From positions 1 to 7,607 of the forward strand of contig DAOUYX010000071.1 in assembly GCA_030665925.1 (NCBI GenBank): DNA of 7,607 bases, written 5' to 3'. Below the pieces are notes generated by a model. It searched no databases. It was not told the DNA's origin and saw nothing but the letters and a program-made list of their open reading frames with translations. The translations under genes and the position numbers were made by a program. This stretch comes from Methanosarcinales archaeon (lineage in GTDB: Archaea > Halobacteriota > Syntropharchaeia > Alkanophagales > Methanospirareceae). Below are positions 1 to 6,516 of this stretch, piece by piece (positions within the stretch are counted from its first letter, which is position 1; every line of letters begins with the position of its first letter).

Positions 1-433
1 CCGTTTCAGTAACAGAGATGTTAACAAGCCTGTAGTGGTTCTTTCCAAGTCGCATGTGTCCCCGATAGAAAGGAGCCCCTCCTGTCATATTCTCTATTTC
101 TGCTCTTATTTCACTGATACTCTTGTTCTCCGCCATAAGTCCTCTAATCTCGCTCGGATGGATGTGTCTTACCTTGAGGATGTTTACCCGGAGCACGTGG
201 AACTCGCTGCTGTTATTCGCTAAGACGAAGCCATGTCCGCTATGAATGGCTCTAATCGGCACTTTCACGGCTGCATTCGATGACATTTCTTCCGCGACTA
301 CGCCCGTCGCCGCCATCGCTTTCGCATTCCCTTTCTGCACTTGTTGCGATACTGCGGCACCCGTTCCAACGATGCTTATCAACAGCAGTGCTACGACGCC
401 CATACACAAAATCCTTCTGTTTACGTGTTTCAT
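1..433 (-). CDS. Secreted or surface protein of unknown function (partial, C-terminus beyond window)
   Basis: The frame opens at ATG 433 and stays open to the window edge, giving at least 144 residues. The start is well supported by GGAGGT eight bases upstream. Residues 1-28 look like a signal peptide: basic start (MKHVNRR), hydrophobic core around 9-22 and a small-residue region ending near GTGAAVS. The mature part is Ala-rich at first, then mixed and charged. It has N-glycosylation sequons at N73, N74, N103, N115 and N138, which fits export in an archaeon. I recognise no catalytic motif. A segment with SEIRGLM, SISEIRAEIE and YRGHMRLG resembles, from memory, repeated hypothetical exported proteins of methanogens and ANME archaea, but I cannot name a family. 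It lies downstream of the membrane winged-helix gene in the same direction, separated by 85 bases that contain a repeated hexamer. Confidence 0.82.
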   Translation of the reverse strand, partial: MKHVNRRILCMGVVALLLISIVGTGAAVSQQVQKGNAKAMAATGVVAEEMSSNAAVKVPIRAIHSGHGFVLANNSSEFHVLRVNILKVRHIHPSEIRGLMAENKSISEIRAEIENMTGGAPFYRGHMRLGKNHYRLVNISVTET

Positions 434-439
434 TTTTTG

Positions 440-447
440 TTACCTCC
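440..447 (-). promoter_or_regulatory. Strong Shine-Dalgarno sequence that fixes the start of the secreted-protein gene
   Basis: On the minus strand the sequence reads GGAGGTAA, with eight bases between GGAGGT and ATG 433. It is the best ribosome binding site in the window and contrasts with the upstream ATPase, hydrolase and regulator genes, which have none or a weak one. Confidence 0.8.
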
Positions 448-463
448 GCTTACATCTTGTTTT

Positions 464-520
464 GAACGATACAAAAAGGTGACACAGAACGAATCGTTCG
501 GATAACCGTTCAAATCGTTC
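464..520. promoter_or_regulatory. Cluster of five TCGTTC/GAACGA hexamers, possible operator
   Basis: Copies are GAACGA at 464-469 and 487-492, TCGTTC at 494-499 and 515-520, and the one-mismatch CCGTTC at 506-511 (plus-strand reading). The pair 487-492 and 494-499 forms a perfect 6-bp inverted repeat around a single base. The cluster fills most of the gap between the membrane regulator (stop at 519-521) and the secreted-protein gene (ATG 433), where a promoter for the latter would be. Dense repeats of this kind are typical of regulator binding sites. That the neighbouring winged-helix protein binds here is inference. Confidence 0.5.
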
Positions 521-1478
521 AGTTACCTCCCTTTTTTGATAAAAACCATTCTGATAGTTCTATAACGTTCGTTCTCCCCCATTCTTTCTTATTGATTATC
601 TTCCTCCTTTCGAGTGTGCGAAGGATGCCGGTCAACGACGATTTCGGGATCTCCGTTTCGTATCTGAGGTCCGCCTGGGTCATCTCCCCGTTATGCTTGA
701 GCAACGCATTCACAATAGCCCGCTCCCTATCCGTTAACGTCTCCATTACCCGCGCCATTTCGGCCGTAGTTTCCATTTCGCCTTCTTTCACCTTCACCTG
801 TGGTTCTTCTGCATGGCGGACGTCTTCCCTTCGCTTCATTTTGAGGATGGCGATGATAAGCGCAATAGTCAAAACCGAGAGTGCGATAATGAGTAGTAAA
901 TAGCCGAAGCTGAACCCTCCGCCCTCTTCACCGTCTGTTTCCTTAAGTGGCTGTTGGTATTCAATTGTGGTCCTGGGGCTTTCAACGTCATATCCTTGAA
1001 TATCAATAACCAACGACTCGTTAGACGTTGTCACAAAACGTTCCAGTCCCGGAGGGTGATTAATCTCGATCAGTTTCACATCGCAGGGCAAATAAAAAAT
1101 CGTATGATATTCTGTGTAATACGCATCAGCGTTAGTTGTGAAGTTTATTGCCCACTTGTCCCCGTATTTCCATGTTAATGAGTTTGTAATGGCGTATAAT
1201 TGATTTGTATCATTTTCATAGAGATACTCAGCAGTTTTTAAGAAGGAGAGACCTTCAATATCCTCTACGTATCCAGTCACAAGCGCTTTGCCGGTTTCGT
1301 CTATGTAGATATTCAGAATAAGTTGGTTGAAATATGTCTCATTGCCGGAAAAATAATAGTCGTCAAAATAATAGTCGTCACCATTGTAGCCGGCGACTGG
1401 CGCAGTAGCAGTAATAGCTATTAGGACGATAAGGAGTTGTAATATCCACAATTTAGCTAAGGTTGTCTTTCGTATCAT
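519..1478 (-). CDS. Membrane-anchored winged-helix transcriptional regulator with extracytoplasmic sensor domain
   Basis: The 319-residue product starts with a signal peptide or first membrane segment (about 9-30), followed by an outside domain of about 160 residues (31-188) rich in Tyr, Asp and beta-like stretches, with N-glycosylation sequons at N46, N89, N112 and N153. A clear transmembrane helix follows at 191-213, then a basic stop-transfer (KMKRRED), a charged linker, and a cytoplasmic winged helix at about 247-316: LTDRERAIVNALLKHNGEMTQ, then a recognition helix around KSSLTGILRTLERR and a wing at KKEWGRTNVIEL. This layout matches a known archaeal class of one-pass membrane regulators with a MarR- or TrmB-like DNA-binding end. 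The outside domain probably senses an envelope or surface signal (inference). The gene sits 41 bases after the ATPase stop and before the secreted-protein gene. The start at 1478 gives a good signal peptide and lies 24 bases after a TATA-like box. Confidence 0.8.
   Translation of the reverse strand: MIRKTTLAKLWILQLLIVLIAITATAPVAGYNGDDYYFDDYYFSGNETYFNQLILNIYIDETGKALVTGYVEDIEGLSFLKTAEYLYENDTNQLYAITNSLTWKYGDKWAINFTTNADAYYTEYHTIFYLPCDVKLIEINHPPGLERFVTTSNESLVIDIQGYDVESPRTTIEYQQPLKETDGEEGGGFSFGYLLLIIALSVLTIALIIAILKMKRREDVRHAEEPQVKVKEGEMETTAEMARVMETLTDRERAIVNALLKHNGEMTQADLRYETEIPKSSLTGILRTLERRKIINKKEWGRTNVIELSEWFLSKKGGN
1351..1380 (-). repeat. Perfect 15-bp tandem duplication inside the regulator gene
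   Basis: Two identical 15-base units lie at 1351-1365 and 1366-1380. The length is a multiple of three, so the frame is kept and the protein gains a doubled DDYYF motif (residues 34-43) just after the signal peptide, at the start of the outside domain. Confidence 0.9.
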
Positions 1479-1496
1479 TGCACAACGCCCACTGCT

Positions 1497-1508
1497 TTAT
1501 TTATTATC
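1497..1508 (-). promoter_or_regulatory. TATA-like box for the membrane regulator
   Basis: An A/T-only stretch reads AATAAATAAA on the minus strand, centred about 24 bases before ATG 1478. An archaeal TATA box at this distance would start transcription close to the start codon, giving a leaderless or very short-leader message. Read-through from the ATPase gene, which ends only 41 bases upstream, is also possible. Confidence 0.4.
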
Positions 1509-1519
1509 TCTGTTACGCT

Positions 1520-4273
1520 TTAAACATTCTCCTTTTGTTTTCTAACCGATCGCTTTGTCAGGAACTTCTCGAACTCAATTATGAAGAATATAGGGAGTGA
1601 GACTAAAATCATGGCTATCCAGCACTCGGCTGGTAAGGGTGCGGTTCTAAATGGATTAATGCCGATAAATGGTGGGGCGTAGATTATGGTAAACTGCAGT
1701 CCGAGCGTTAGTGCCGCGCCGATAAGCACCCATTTATTTGAGAATGGACTGAACGTAAACGCTGATTCAGTGATTGACCGCGCGGTAAAGAGATAGCAGA
1801 TGTGAACCAGCATCACCGTGGTGAATGCGGTGGTTTGAGCCTTTGCCAGAACTTCTGGGTCTCCTGCACATATTATTATAGTAGTGAGATAATACATACT
1901 GAAACCTGCGAGTGCCATTACCAATGACACTATTCCCACTTTTTTGAAAAATGGGCTGTCCGTTATCCGTTCATGAGGGTTCCGAGGAGGTCTATCGAGT
2001 AACCCCGTTTCCTTTGGCTCTCTGATGAGCGGCAGTGCGAGCGCGACGGCATCAAGCAAGTTTATCCACAGGATTTGCACCGGCGCTATGGGGAGGCCCC
2101 CATCGTGCTGAGGATTGAAAAGGAGAATGAACGGTGCCATTACTATCGCGCCCAATATCAGTAGGGTTTGTCCACCATTTGTAGGCAGCGTGTATAAAAT
2201 GACTTTTTTAATGTTCTCGAAGACATGTCTTCCCTCTTCCACCGCCGCCACTATACTGGCGAAGTTATCGTCCGTGAGAATTATATCCGCGGCTTCTTTG
2301 CTCACTTCAGTTCCTGTTATCCCCATAGCTATCCCAATGTCCGCAGCCTTGAGTGCTGGAGCATCGTTTACTCCATCGCCAGTGACGGCGGTAATATGTC
2401 CCCTTCTCTGCAACTGTTTGGTTATTCTGAACTTATGTTCCGGGGCAGCGCGGGCATATACCGAAATAGTATCCACAACCTCGTACAACCCATCATCGCT
2501 CATTCGTGATAGCTCTTCCCCAGTCACCACCCGGTCGGGCTCCGCCGCGCCAATTCCTAACTGCTGTGCAATAGCTTTTGCGGTCCGTGCATGGTCACCA
2601 GTGATCATTACTACGCGGATTCCAGCACGCTTGCATTTCTGGACTGCGGCCATCGCTTCTTCTCTTGGCGGATCAATCATCCCCTGGAGTCCGAGAAACG
2701 TCAACCCGTTCAAATCATCAGAATCAAGTGTCTTTTTATCTTTTGGCACGAACTTATATGCCATACCCAGAACTCGCAAAGCTTCTCCAGCCATCTCTCC
2801 CGCCTTTGCCAATATCTCCTCGTTGCGTAACGGCACACCACTTCCATTGACCAATTGGATTCGGCACAATTCTAAGACCCGCTCTGGCGAGCCTTTCACA
2901 TAAATGACATTTCCATCGGTTCCTTCGTGCAACGTAGCCATGTACTGCTGCTCAGAAGAGAATGGTATCTCATCTAATTTGGTACGGGCATCGGAAATAC
3001 CTGCTTTGCGTGCAGAGACAACCAACGCGCCTTCCGTGGGATCCCCCACGATTTTGTATCTTCCTTCCTCTTTATCCTCTACAAGCGTGGCGTTGTTACA
3101 CAGATAACCTGCTCTCAAGGTTGCAATCAGCTCTTCACTCTCTTGTTTTGGGGTAATTGAAATATCTCCGATAATGAATCTCCCTTTGGGGTCATATCCA
3201 ACACCACTCACTTCGTACTGCTTTCCCCCGCAGTATATCTTCGCGACGGTCATCTGGTTCTTGGTGAGTGTCCCGGTTTTATCGGTGCAGATAACCGTCG
3301 TGACGCCAAGCGTTTCTGCTGCCGGTAATCGCTTTATAAGCGCATTTCGCCGTGCCATTGTCATTGCGCCAAACGCTAAGGTGATGGTCAGTATCGCGGG
3401 CAGTCCTTCTGGTATCGCGGCAACCGCTAAGGACACCGAGGCGAGGAACGAATACACAAACGGAAATCCAAATACTATTGCCAGTATGAAATTAAGCGCT
3501 GCAATTGCGAGAATAGCGATGACTAACAATCGTGTGAAGTCCGCCATCTTCCGCATGAGCGGTGTGGTGGTTTCTCGTGCTTCTTTCAGAAGTTCTGCGA
3601 TTCTGCCAATTTCAGTATGCTCACCTGTCCCTACGACTACTCCCTTTCCAGAGCCACTGGTGATGAACGTGCCACTGAACGCCATACAGTACTGATCTGC
3701 AGGTGGTAAGTCTGGCTCTGAGATAAGTTCGATATTCTTCCGCACCGGTACTGATTCGCCAGTGAGTGCCGCTTCATCTGCACTCATATTTTTTGTGTAG
3801 AACAGCCGTAAATCCGCAGGCACCTTGTTTCCCTCGTCCAATAGAACCATGTCACCGGGCACCAATTCCCGTGCGGGTATAACCCTCTGCTCACCATCCC
3901 TGCGCACGGTGCACTCCGGCGTCATCAGCTTTTCCAGCGCTTCTGCCGAAGCTTCCGCCTTCCCCTCCTGGATGAAGCCTATTATAGTATTGGCTAAGAC
4001 AACTGCCAGAATAACCGCTGCATCCAGCCACATATCCAGAAATGCTGTAACAATACCAGCAACGAGCAGGACATAGATTAACGCGCTGTGAAACTGCATC
4101 ATAAACCGGATGAGTGGGCCTCGCTTCTTGAACTTCAGCTCGTTATAGCCATATCTCTCAAGTCGTGCTTTTGACTCACTGGACGTGAGCCCCACACTGC
4201 TGGATTCTAAAGCGTCGAAAACCTGTTCCACCGGCTGTTGATACCAGCTTTTATCTTTCTGCAACGTAGACAT
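1520..4273 (-). CDS. P-type cation-transporting ATPase (P2 class, Ca2+-pump-like)
   Basis: An ATP-driven ion pump of the inner membrane, 919 residues from GTG 4279 or 917 from ATG 4273, which is typical for the class. ATG 4273 is preferred because a TATA-like box lies 23 bases upstream. Domains in order (numbered from GTG): Cation_ATPase_N about 12-80; TM1-2 about 65-104; actuator domain with TGES 173-176; TM3-4 with the PEGL motif at 290-293; phosphorylation site CTDKTGTLT with D333; nucleotide domain with KGSPE 462-466; hinge motifs TGDHARTAK from 560 and TGDGVNDAP 633-641; then TM5-10 to about 904. All catalytic motifs are intact. PEGL in TM4 places it near Ca2+/Mn2+ and Na+/K+ type pumps. 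However, TM5 reads PTNGGQ (Q704 where SERCA has Glu) and TM6 reads WINLLDAVAL, with the Asp one position earlier than in SERCA. The transported ion is therefore uncertain; I would not call it a calcium pump outright. It appears to be transcribed alone. Confidence 0.93.
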   Translation of the reverse strand: MSTLQKDKSWYQQPVEQVFDALESSSVGLTSSESKARLERYGYNELKFKKRGPLIRFMMQFHSALIYVLLVAGIVTAFLDMWLDAAVILAVVLANTIIGFIQEGKAEASAEALEKLMTPECTVRRDGEQRVIPARELVPGDMVLLDEGNKVPADLRLFYTKNMSADEAALTGESVPVRKNIELISEPDLPPADQYCMAFSGTFITSGSGKGVVVGTGEHTEIGRIAELLKEARETTTPLMRKMADFTRLLVIAILAIAALNFILAIVFGFPFVYSFLASVSLAVAAIPEGLPAILTITLAFGAMTMARRNALIKRLPAAETLGVTTVICTDKTGTLTKNQMTVAKIYCGGKQYEVSGVGYDPKGRFIIGDISITPKQESEELIATLRAGYLCNNATLVEDKEEGRYKIVGDPTEGALVVSARKAGISDARTKLDEIPFSSEQQYMATLHEGTDGNVIYVKGSPERVLELCRIQLVNGSGVPLRNEEILAKAGEMAGEALRVLGMAYKFVPKDKKTLDSDDLNGLTFLGLQGMIDPPREEAMAAVQKCKRAGIRVVMITGDHARTAKAIAQQLGIGAAEPDRVVTGEELSRMSDDGLYEVVDTISVYARAAPEHKFRITKQLQRRGHITAVTGDGVNDAPALKAADIGIAMGITGTEVSKEAADIILTDDNFASIVAAVEEGRHVFENIKKVILYTLPTNGGQTLLILGAIVMAPFILLFNPQHDGGLPIAPVQILWINLLDAVALALPLIREPKETGLLDRPPRNPHERITDSPFFKKVGIVSLVMALAGFSMYYLTTIIICAGDPEVLAKAQTTAFTTVMLVHICYLFTARSITESAFTFSPFSNKWVLIGAALTLGLQFTIIYAPPFIGINPFRTAPLPAECWIAMILVSLPIFFIIEFEKFLTKRSVRKQKENV

Positions 4274-4290
4274 CCCCACTATAATTAACG

Positions 4291-4300
4291 TTTTATAATT
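4291..4300 (-). promoter_or_regulatory. TATA-like box for the ATPase gene (leaderless)
   Basis: The minus strand reads AATTATAAAA, centred about 23 bases before ATG 4273. No leader with a properly spaced ribosome binding site fits between them: the only G-rich run (GTGGGG) touches the ATG. The message is probably leaderless, beginning near 4273. This also argues for ATG 4273 over GTG 4279. Confidence 0.5.
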
Positions 4301-4338
4301 AAAACAAGATGCGGGTTAATCGGTCAGATAATCTTTTC

Positions 4339-5163
4339 TTACCTTGGGAAGTTCTTCCGCAAAAACGCGGCAATTGCCTGATAAAGTGCCTGAGGATTAT
4401 CATAACCGGGAAAATGATTGCTATGCGGTATTTCGACCAATCCACATCCGCTATCTTTTAATGTTGTGAGGTACGATAAGGAGCGATTTTTAGAGCCGTA
4501 AACAAACATCGCAGGGATTTTAAGCGCAATAAACCGTTGAATTAAGTTGCCGTGCTCAGAATAATCTACTAAAGAAGGACAGCAATCAAAAAACGCCTTT
4601 TCGGATGCACTTTTTGTTAAAGTCTCAGCATATTTTTGGAACCCTTTGTTCTTTGATTGAGTCAAACTATGCTTAATATCCTTAAATGCGGTAGTGGTGA
4701 AGTAAGTAAAACTATGCTGTGCAACCTCACGCGAGAAGAAACAGTCTTCGGGCGCTAAATTGCCTTCGACATTGATAAAGCCATTCACGTACTCGCCGTA
4801 TCGTTCAGCATATAGCAGAGCGACGAGCCCGCCCATACTATGTCCAATAATAACGAAATCATCTACTGGTAATGCTGAGACAACCAAGTGTGTAATTTCT
4901 ACTAAATCGTATATTCCAAGGGATATATCCTCAGGATATGGCGAGTTACCACATCCGGGAAAGTCGAACGCTATGAGCGTATGAGCATGAAGCTCAGCAC
5001 GGCTTACTGCTTCTATAAAATCGTTCTTTGAACAGCCTAAGCCGTGGAGATATATTAACGTTCCACTTCGGCCATGGCGAATGAAATAGTCTATTTGAAG
5101 CGGGTGGTTTCGATAAACCAGTTCTAAATTCTGAGATTGCATGGTGTCTATACGATTTTTCAT
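4339..5163 (-). CDS. Alpha/beta hydrolase
   Basis: A 274-residue soluble protein of the usual length for alpha/beta-fold hydrolases, with no signal peptide, so cytoplasmic. The oxyanion motif HGLG is at 40-43, FDFPGCGNS at 66-74 is the usual turn after strand 4, and the nucleophile elbow GHSMGG places Ser at 109. The catalytic His is probably H250 in HSNHFPGYDNP. At the normal acid position after strand 7 the protein has YGSKNRS, with Asn226 where Asp is common, so the acid may be E133 in NVEGNL or another residue. The family covers esterases, lipases, C-C bond hydrolases and others, and the substrate cannot be told. Start 5163 is favoured by a TATA-like box 27 bases upstream; ATG 5142 (residue 8) is possible. 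Neither has a good Shine-Dalgarno. It is more A/T-rich than the ATPase gene downstream, with no obvious functional link. Confidence 0.85.
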   Translation of the reverse strand: MKNRIDTMQSQNLELVYRNHPLQIDYFIRHGRSGTLIYLHGLGCSKNDFIEAVSRAELHAHTLIAFDFPGCGNSPYPEDISLGIYDLVEITHLVVSALPVDDFVIIGHSMGGLVALLYAERYGEYVNGFINVEGNLAPEDCFFSREVAQHSFTYFTTTAFKDIKHSLTQSKNKGFQKYAETLTKSASEKAFFDCCPSLVDYSEHGNLIQRFIALKIPAMFVYGSKNRSLSYLTTLKDSGCGLVEIPHSNHFPGYDNPQALYQAIAAFLRKNFPR

Positions 5164-5185
5164 TTTGCTTTAGACTTATCTCGCC

Positions 5186-5194
5186 TTAAAATAA
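5186..5194 (-). promoter_or_regulatory. TATA-like box for the hydrolase gene
   Basis: The minus strand reads TTATTTTAA, centred 27 bases before ATG 5163, the normal archaeal spacing for a leaderless transcript. The 174 bases between 5164 and 5337 otherwise hold no gene that I can see. Confidence 0.4.
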
Positions 5195-5337
5195 GTTACG
5201 TTTACTACTTCATCCATATAATTTTTTTTGATTGTCTGAATTGTCCACAGCCGCATCAGTTTTCAACTATCCCGAAAGAATCGAGTTCCTTTTGCTTATT
5301 CAGCAAATTTCTAAGGCTTCATTAATTTGGCAATATT

Positions 5338-5604
5338 CTACTCTCTTTTCTCAATTTTCTCATCTTTCAAAACTTTGCTAACAATTTCTGAAATTCCGAT
5401 GGCATCGCCCAACAATGAAAGTGCCTCAGAAGGTGTTGGAAATACTTTAATATCGTGAGAGAAGAATTTTCTTGCTTTTCTATTTGCTCTTATTATTGGC
5501 TCGTGAACATCTTTTCTGCCTTTCTCTACGATTCCTTTCTCTTGTAAAGAATTCACGTTTTCTTCATCAGATATTGCTTCTTTTTTTGGTTTGTATTTTA
5601 TCAT
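5338..5604 (-). CDS. Unrecognised small protein, probably N-terminally truncated by the IS relic
   Basis: From ATG 5604 the frame gives 88 residues, charged and Lys/Glu-rich, with no signal peptide or membrane helix. Visible stretches are EKGIVEKGRKD, RANRKARKFF and KVFPTPSEALSLLGDAIG, ending in a charged tail EKIEKRE. I do not recognise the family. The frame runs further upstream to 5907, but that part is the antisense of the transposase relic and is not a real protein. The transposase homology on the other strand begins at about 5591-5605, so the first few codons (MIKYK) seem borrowed from the IS relic, and the original N-terminus is probably lost. AGGA lies three bases before the ATG, too close for a good ribosome binding site. 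The segment is very A/T-rich compared with the ATPase gene. Confidence 0.45.
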   Translation of the reverse strand: MIKYKPKKEAISDEENVNSLQEKGIVEKGRKDVHEPIIRANRKARKFFSHDIKVFPTPSEALSLLGDAIGISEIVSKVLKDEKIEKRE

Positions 5605-6110
5605 ATATCCTACTTTTGACGTCTTAGGGCTGCTATTTGATCTTGACAGGTCCAATGCATGTCGCAATGTCCAGAATTTGACGTTGATAGCGGAGAACGT
5701 GCTGGGGGAGGAGATGGTCTTGCCGGAGCAGGAAATAAGCACCGTAGAGGAGTTGTTAGAGCTATTCCCAGACGTTAAGGACCTATTCATAGACGGACTG
5801 AGCGACCAATCCAGAGGCTTACAGACCGCGCGAAGCAGAAGGAGAACTATTCGGGCAAGAAGAAGGCGCACACACGCAAGAACATACTCATCACCGATAA
5901 GAAGCACGATTACGGCATGTTTAAAGACCTGTTCCCCCGGGGCTATTCCCCAACCAAAAGCATAACGTTGTGCCGGATCGGGGCTTCAAGGGCGTTGAAT
6001 CAGATTATCCGGCTACAACGGTTATGATGCCGAAGACAGCAAGCAGTTGGATTGAGAAGGCTAATGCGCTCGGGGCGCATTATTTCGCAACAGGTCTAAT
6101 AAAAAAATAA
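5591..6110 (+). pseudogene. Degenerate IS5-type transposase (HTH_Tnp_4 plus DDE_Tnp_4)
   Basis: A transposase relic readable only by joining three frames. Part 1 (about 5591-5796) has YPTFDVLGLLFDLDRSNACRNVQ, the helix-turn-helix region of this family, then LFPDVKDLFIDG, whose Asp is the first catalytic residue. A one-base loss near 5796 shifts the frame; part 2 then reads ERPIQRL, QKENYSGKKKAHTRKN and ILITDKKHDYGMFKDL. Here about 15 family residues between ITDK and KHDY appear deleted (junction about 5896-5904). A second shift in the CCCCCGGGG run at 5934-5942 leads to part 3, with PDRGFKGVESDYPATTVMMPK, matching the D-x-GF region with the second Asp. The frame stops at 6108-6110, well short of the conserved C-terminal Glu region, and its last 20 or so residues do not fit the family. 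The first 60 or so residues are also missing. No terminal inverted repeats were found. The element is dead. Confidence 0.8.
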
Positions 6111-6132
6111 AAAAGAGAGGGGAGATAAAAAA
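6098..6132 (-). terminator. T-rich archaeal terminator after the surface-protein remnant
   Basis: Read on the minus strand, the stop codon at 6133-6135 is followed directly by TTTTTT, then a C/T-rich stretch, then TTTTTTATTTTTTTATT. Runs of T without a strong hairpin are the usual archaeal terminator. A weak imperfect stem between GAGAGGGGA and TCCCTCTT overlaps the end of the gene. Confidence 0.5.
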
Positions 6133-6370
6133 TTATTCCCTCTTCCTCAACGTTGCTACTGCGAGTACCACGCTCAATATCGCGATCAAAGCGAGCAATC
6201 CGATGGCATTGAATACAGGCACTGGTATTGGAGGACTACCCGGACCTCCCTGGTCAATGATTTTTCCGTCTGGAGTAAGATCGTCATCTCCCCTCGCCCA
6301 TCAACAAAATGCAGAGTGCCCAAATTACCGTTGATCTCTGCCCCTGTCTGCCCATCGTACGTGAACCTAC
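6133..6370 (-). pseudogene. C-terminal remnant of a choice-of-anchor-type surface protein with membrane anchor
   Basis: Two minus-strand frames join into one recognisable protein end. The upstream frame gives TYDGQTGAEINGN, then TLHFVDG. The downstream frame gives GDDDLTPDGKIIDQGGPG, then PIPVPVFNAIG and a hydrophobic helix (LLALIAILSVVLAVATL) ending RKRE-stop at 6133. DG-x-GDDDLT-x-(N/D)G-x-I-x-D-x-GGPG is the hallmark of choice-of-anchor (U-type) domains of secreted proteins. A Pro-rich spacer, one helix and a basic tail is an archaeal C-terminal anchor, possibly a sorting signal. Removing one G from the GGGCGAGGGG run near 6290-6300 restores VDGEGDDDL, so a single-base insertion broke the gene. 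The upstream boundary coincides with a hairpin at 6373-6392, beyond which the homology cannot be followed. The rest of the protein is gone. Confidence 0.7.
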
Positions 6371-6372
6371 CT

Positions 6373-6392
6373 CCCCGCTGCAAGCAGCGGGG
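6373..6392. repeat. Perfect 9-bp inverted repeat (hairpin), likely a dispersed or IS-associated element
   Basis: Arms CCCCGCTGC (6373-6381) and GCAGCGGGG (6384-6392) are perfect complements around two bases. The stem is very G/C-rich in an A/T-rich surround. It lies at the point where the surface-protein remnant is cut off. From memory, this sequence recurs in archaeal metagenomes and resembles hairpins linked to IS200/IS605-type elements or REP repeats; that link is unverified. No transposase of that type is present here. Confidence 0.65.
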
Positions 6393-6420
6393 TATTAAAC
6401 ACAAAAGACAAATAAAAATA

Positions 6421-6516
6421 CTATCCCTCTAACTCATCCATTATTTGATCTAAAACTGATTTTAAGTCAGCAGGTTCTGAGGAGCGAACACCATTTTTGT
6501 CGTGTTTGTGATTATT
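6421..6516 (-). pseudogene. C-terminal fragment of a toxin-like protein (possibly DUF6516/TumE-type) behind the antitoxin
   Basis: In the same frame as the antitoxin-like gene, but after its TGA stop, 31 codons remain open to TAG at 6421-6423. They read NNHKHDKNGVRSSEP, then ADLKSVLDQIMDELEG. From memory this resembles the end of DUF6516-type toxins, which finish with a His-rich HHKH segment, a (V)RxSEP motif and a final amphipathic helix. The expected toxin start is visible as an ATG overlapping the antitoxin stop (ATGA at 6520-6517), but that frame ends after two codons (ATG AAA TAA). The simplest reading is an internal deletion of about three quarters of the toxin, joining its start out of frame to its tail. 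The family assignment is moderate; no start codon would make this fragment a gene by itself. Confidence 0.5.

Noticed and set aside
35..482. Plus-strand open frames at the left end
   Set aside because: They are antisense to the secreted-protein gene, which has a signal peptide and a strong ribosome binding site on the minus strand.
464..520. CRISPR-like repeat
   Set aside because: The repeat unit is only six bases, spacing is irregular and the spacers are too short; an operator is more likely.
2115..2903. Long plus-strand open frame of 262 codons
   Set aside because: It lies wholly antisense to the ATPase, whose conserved motifs run through the same stretch. Its translation has no recognisable domain.
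5222..5229. Run of eight T on the plus strand as a terminator
   Set aside because: No plus-strand gene ends before it. For the minus-strand genes it is an A run.
5605..5907. N-terminal extension of the 88-residue minus-strand gene to 189 residues
   Set aside because: The extension is the exact antisense of the IS5-type transposase relic and is Ser/Leu/Arg-rich without domain character.
6186..6404. 72-residue minus-strand frame taken as a complete small gene
   Set aside because: Only its middle part is real surface-protein sequence. Its start runs through the hairpin and its end is out of frame, while the true C-terminal anchor lies in the neighbouring frame.
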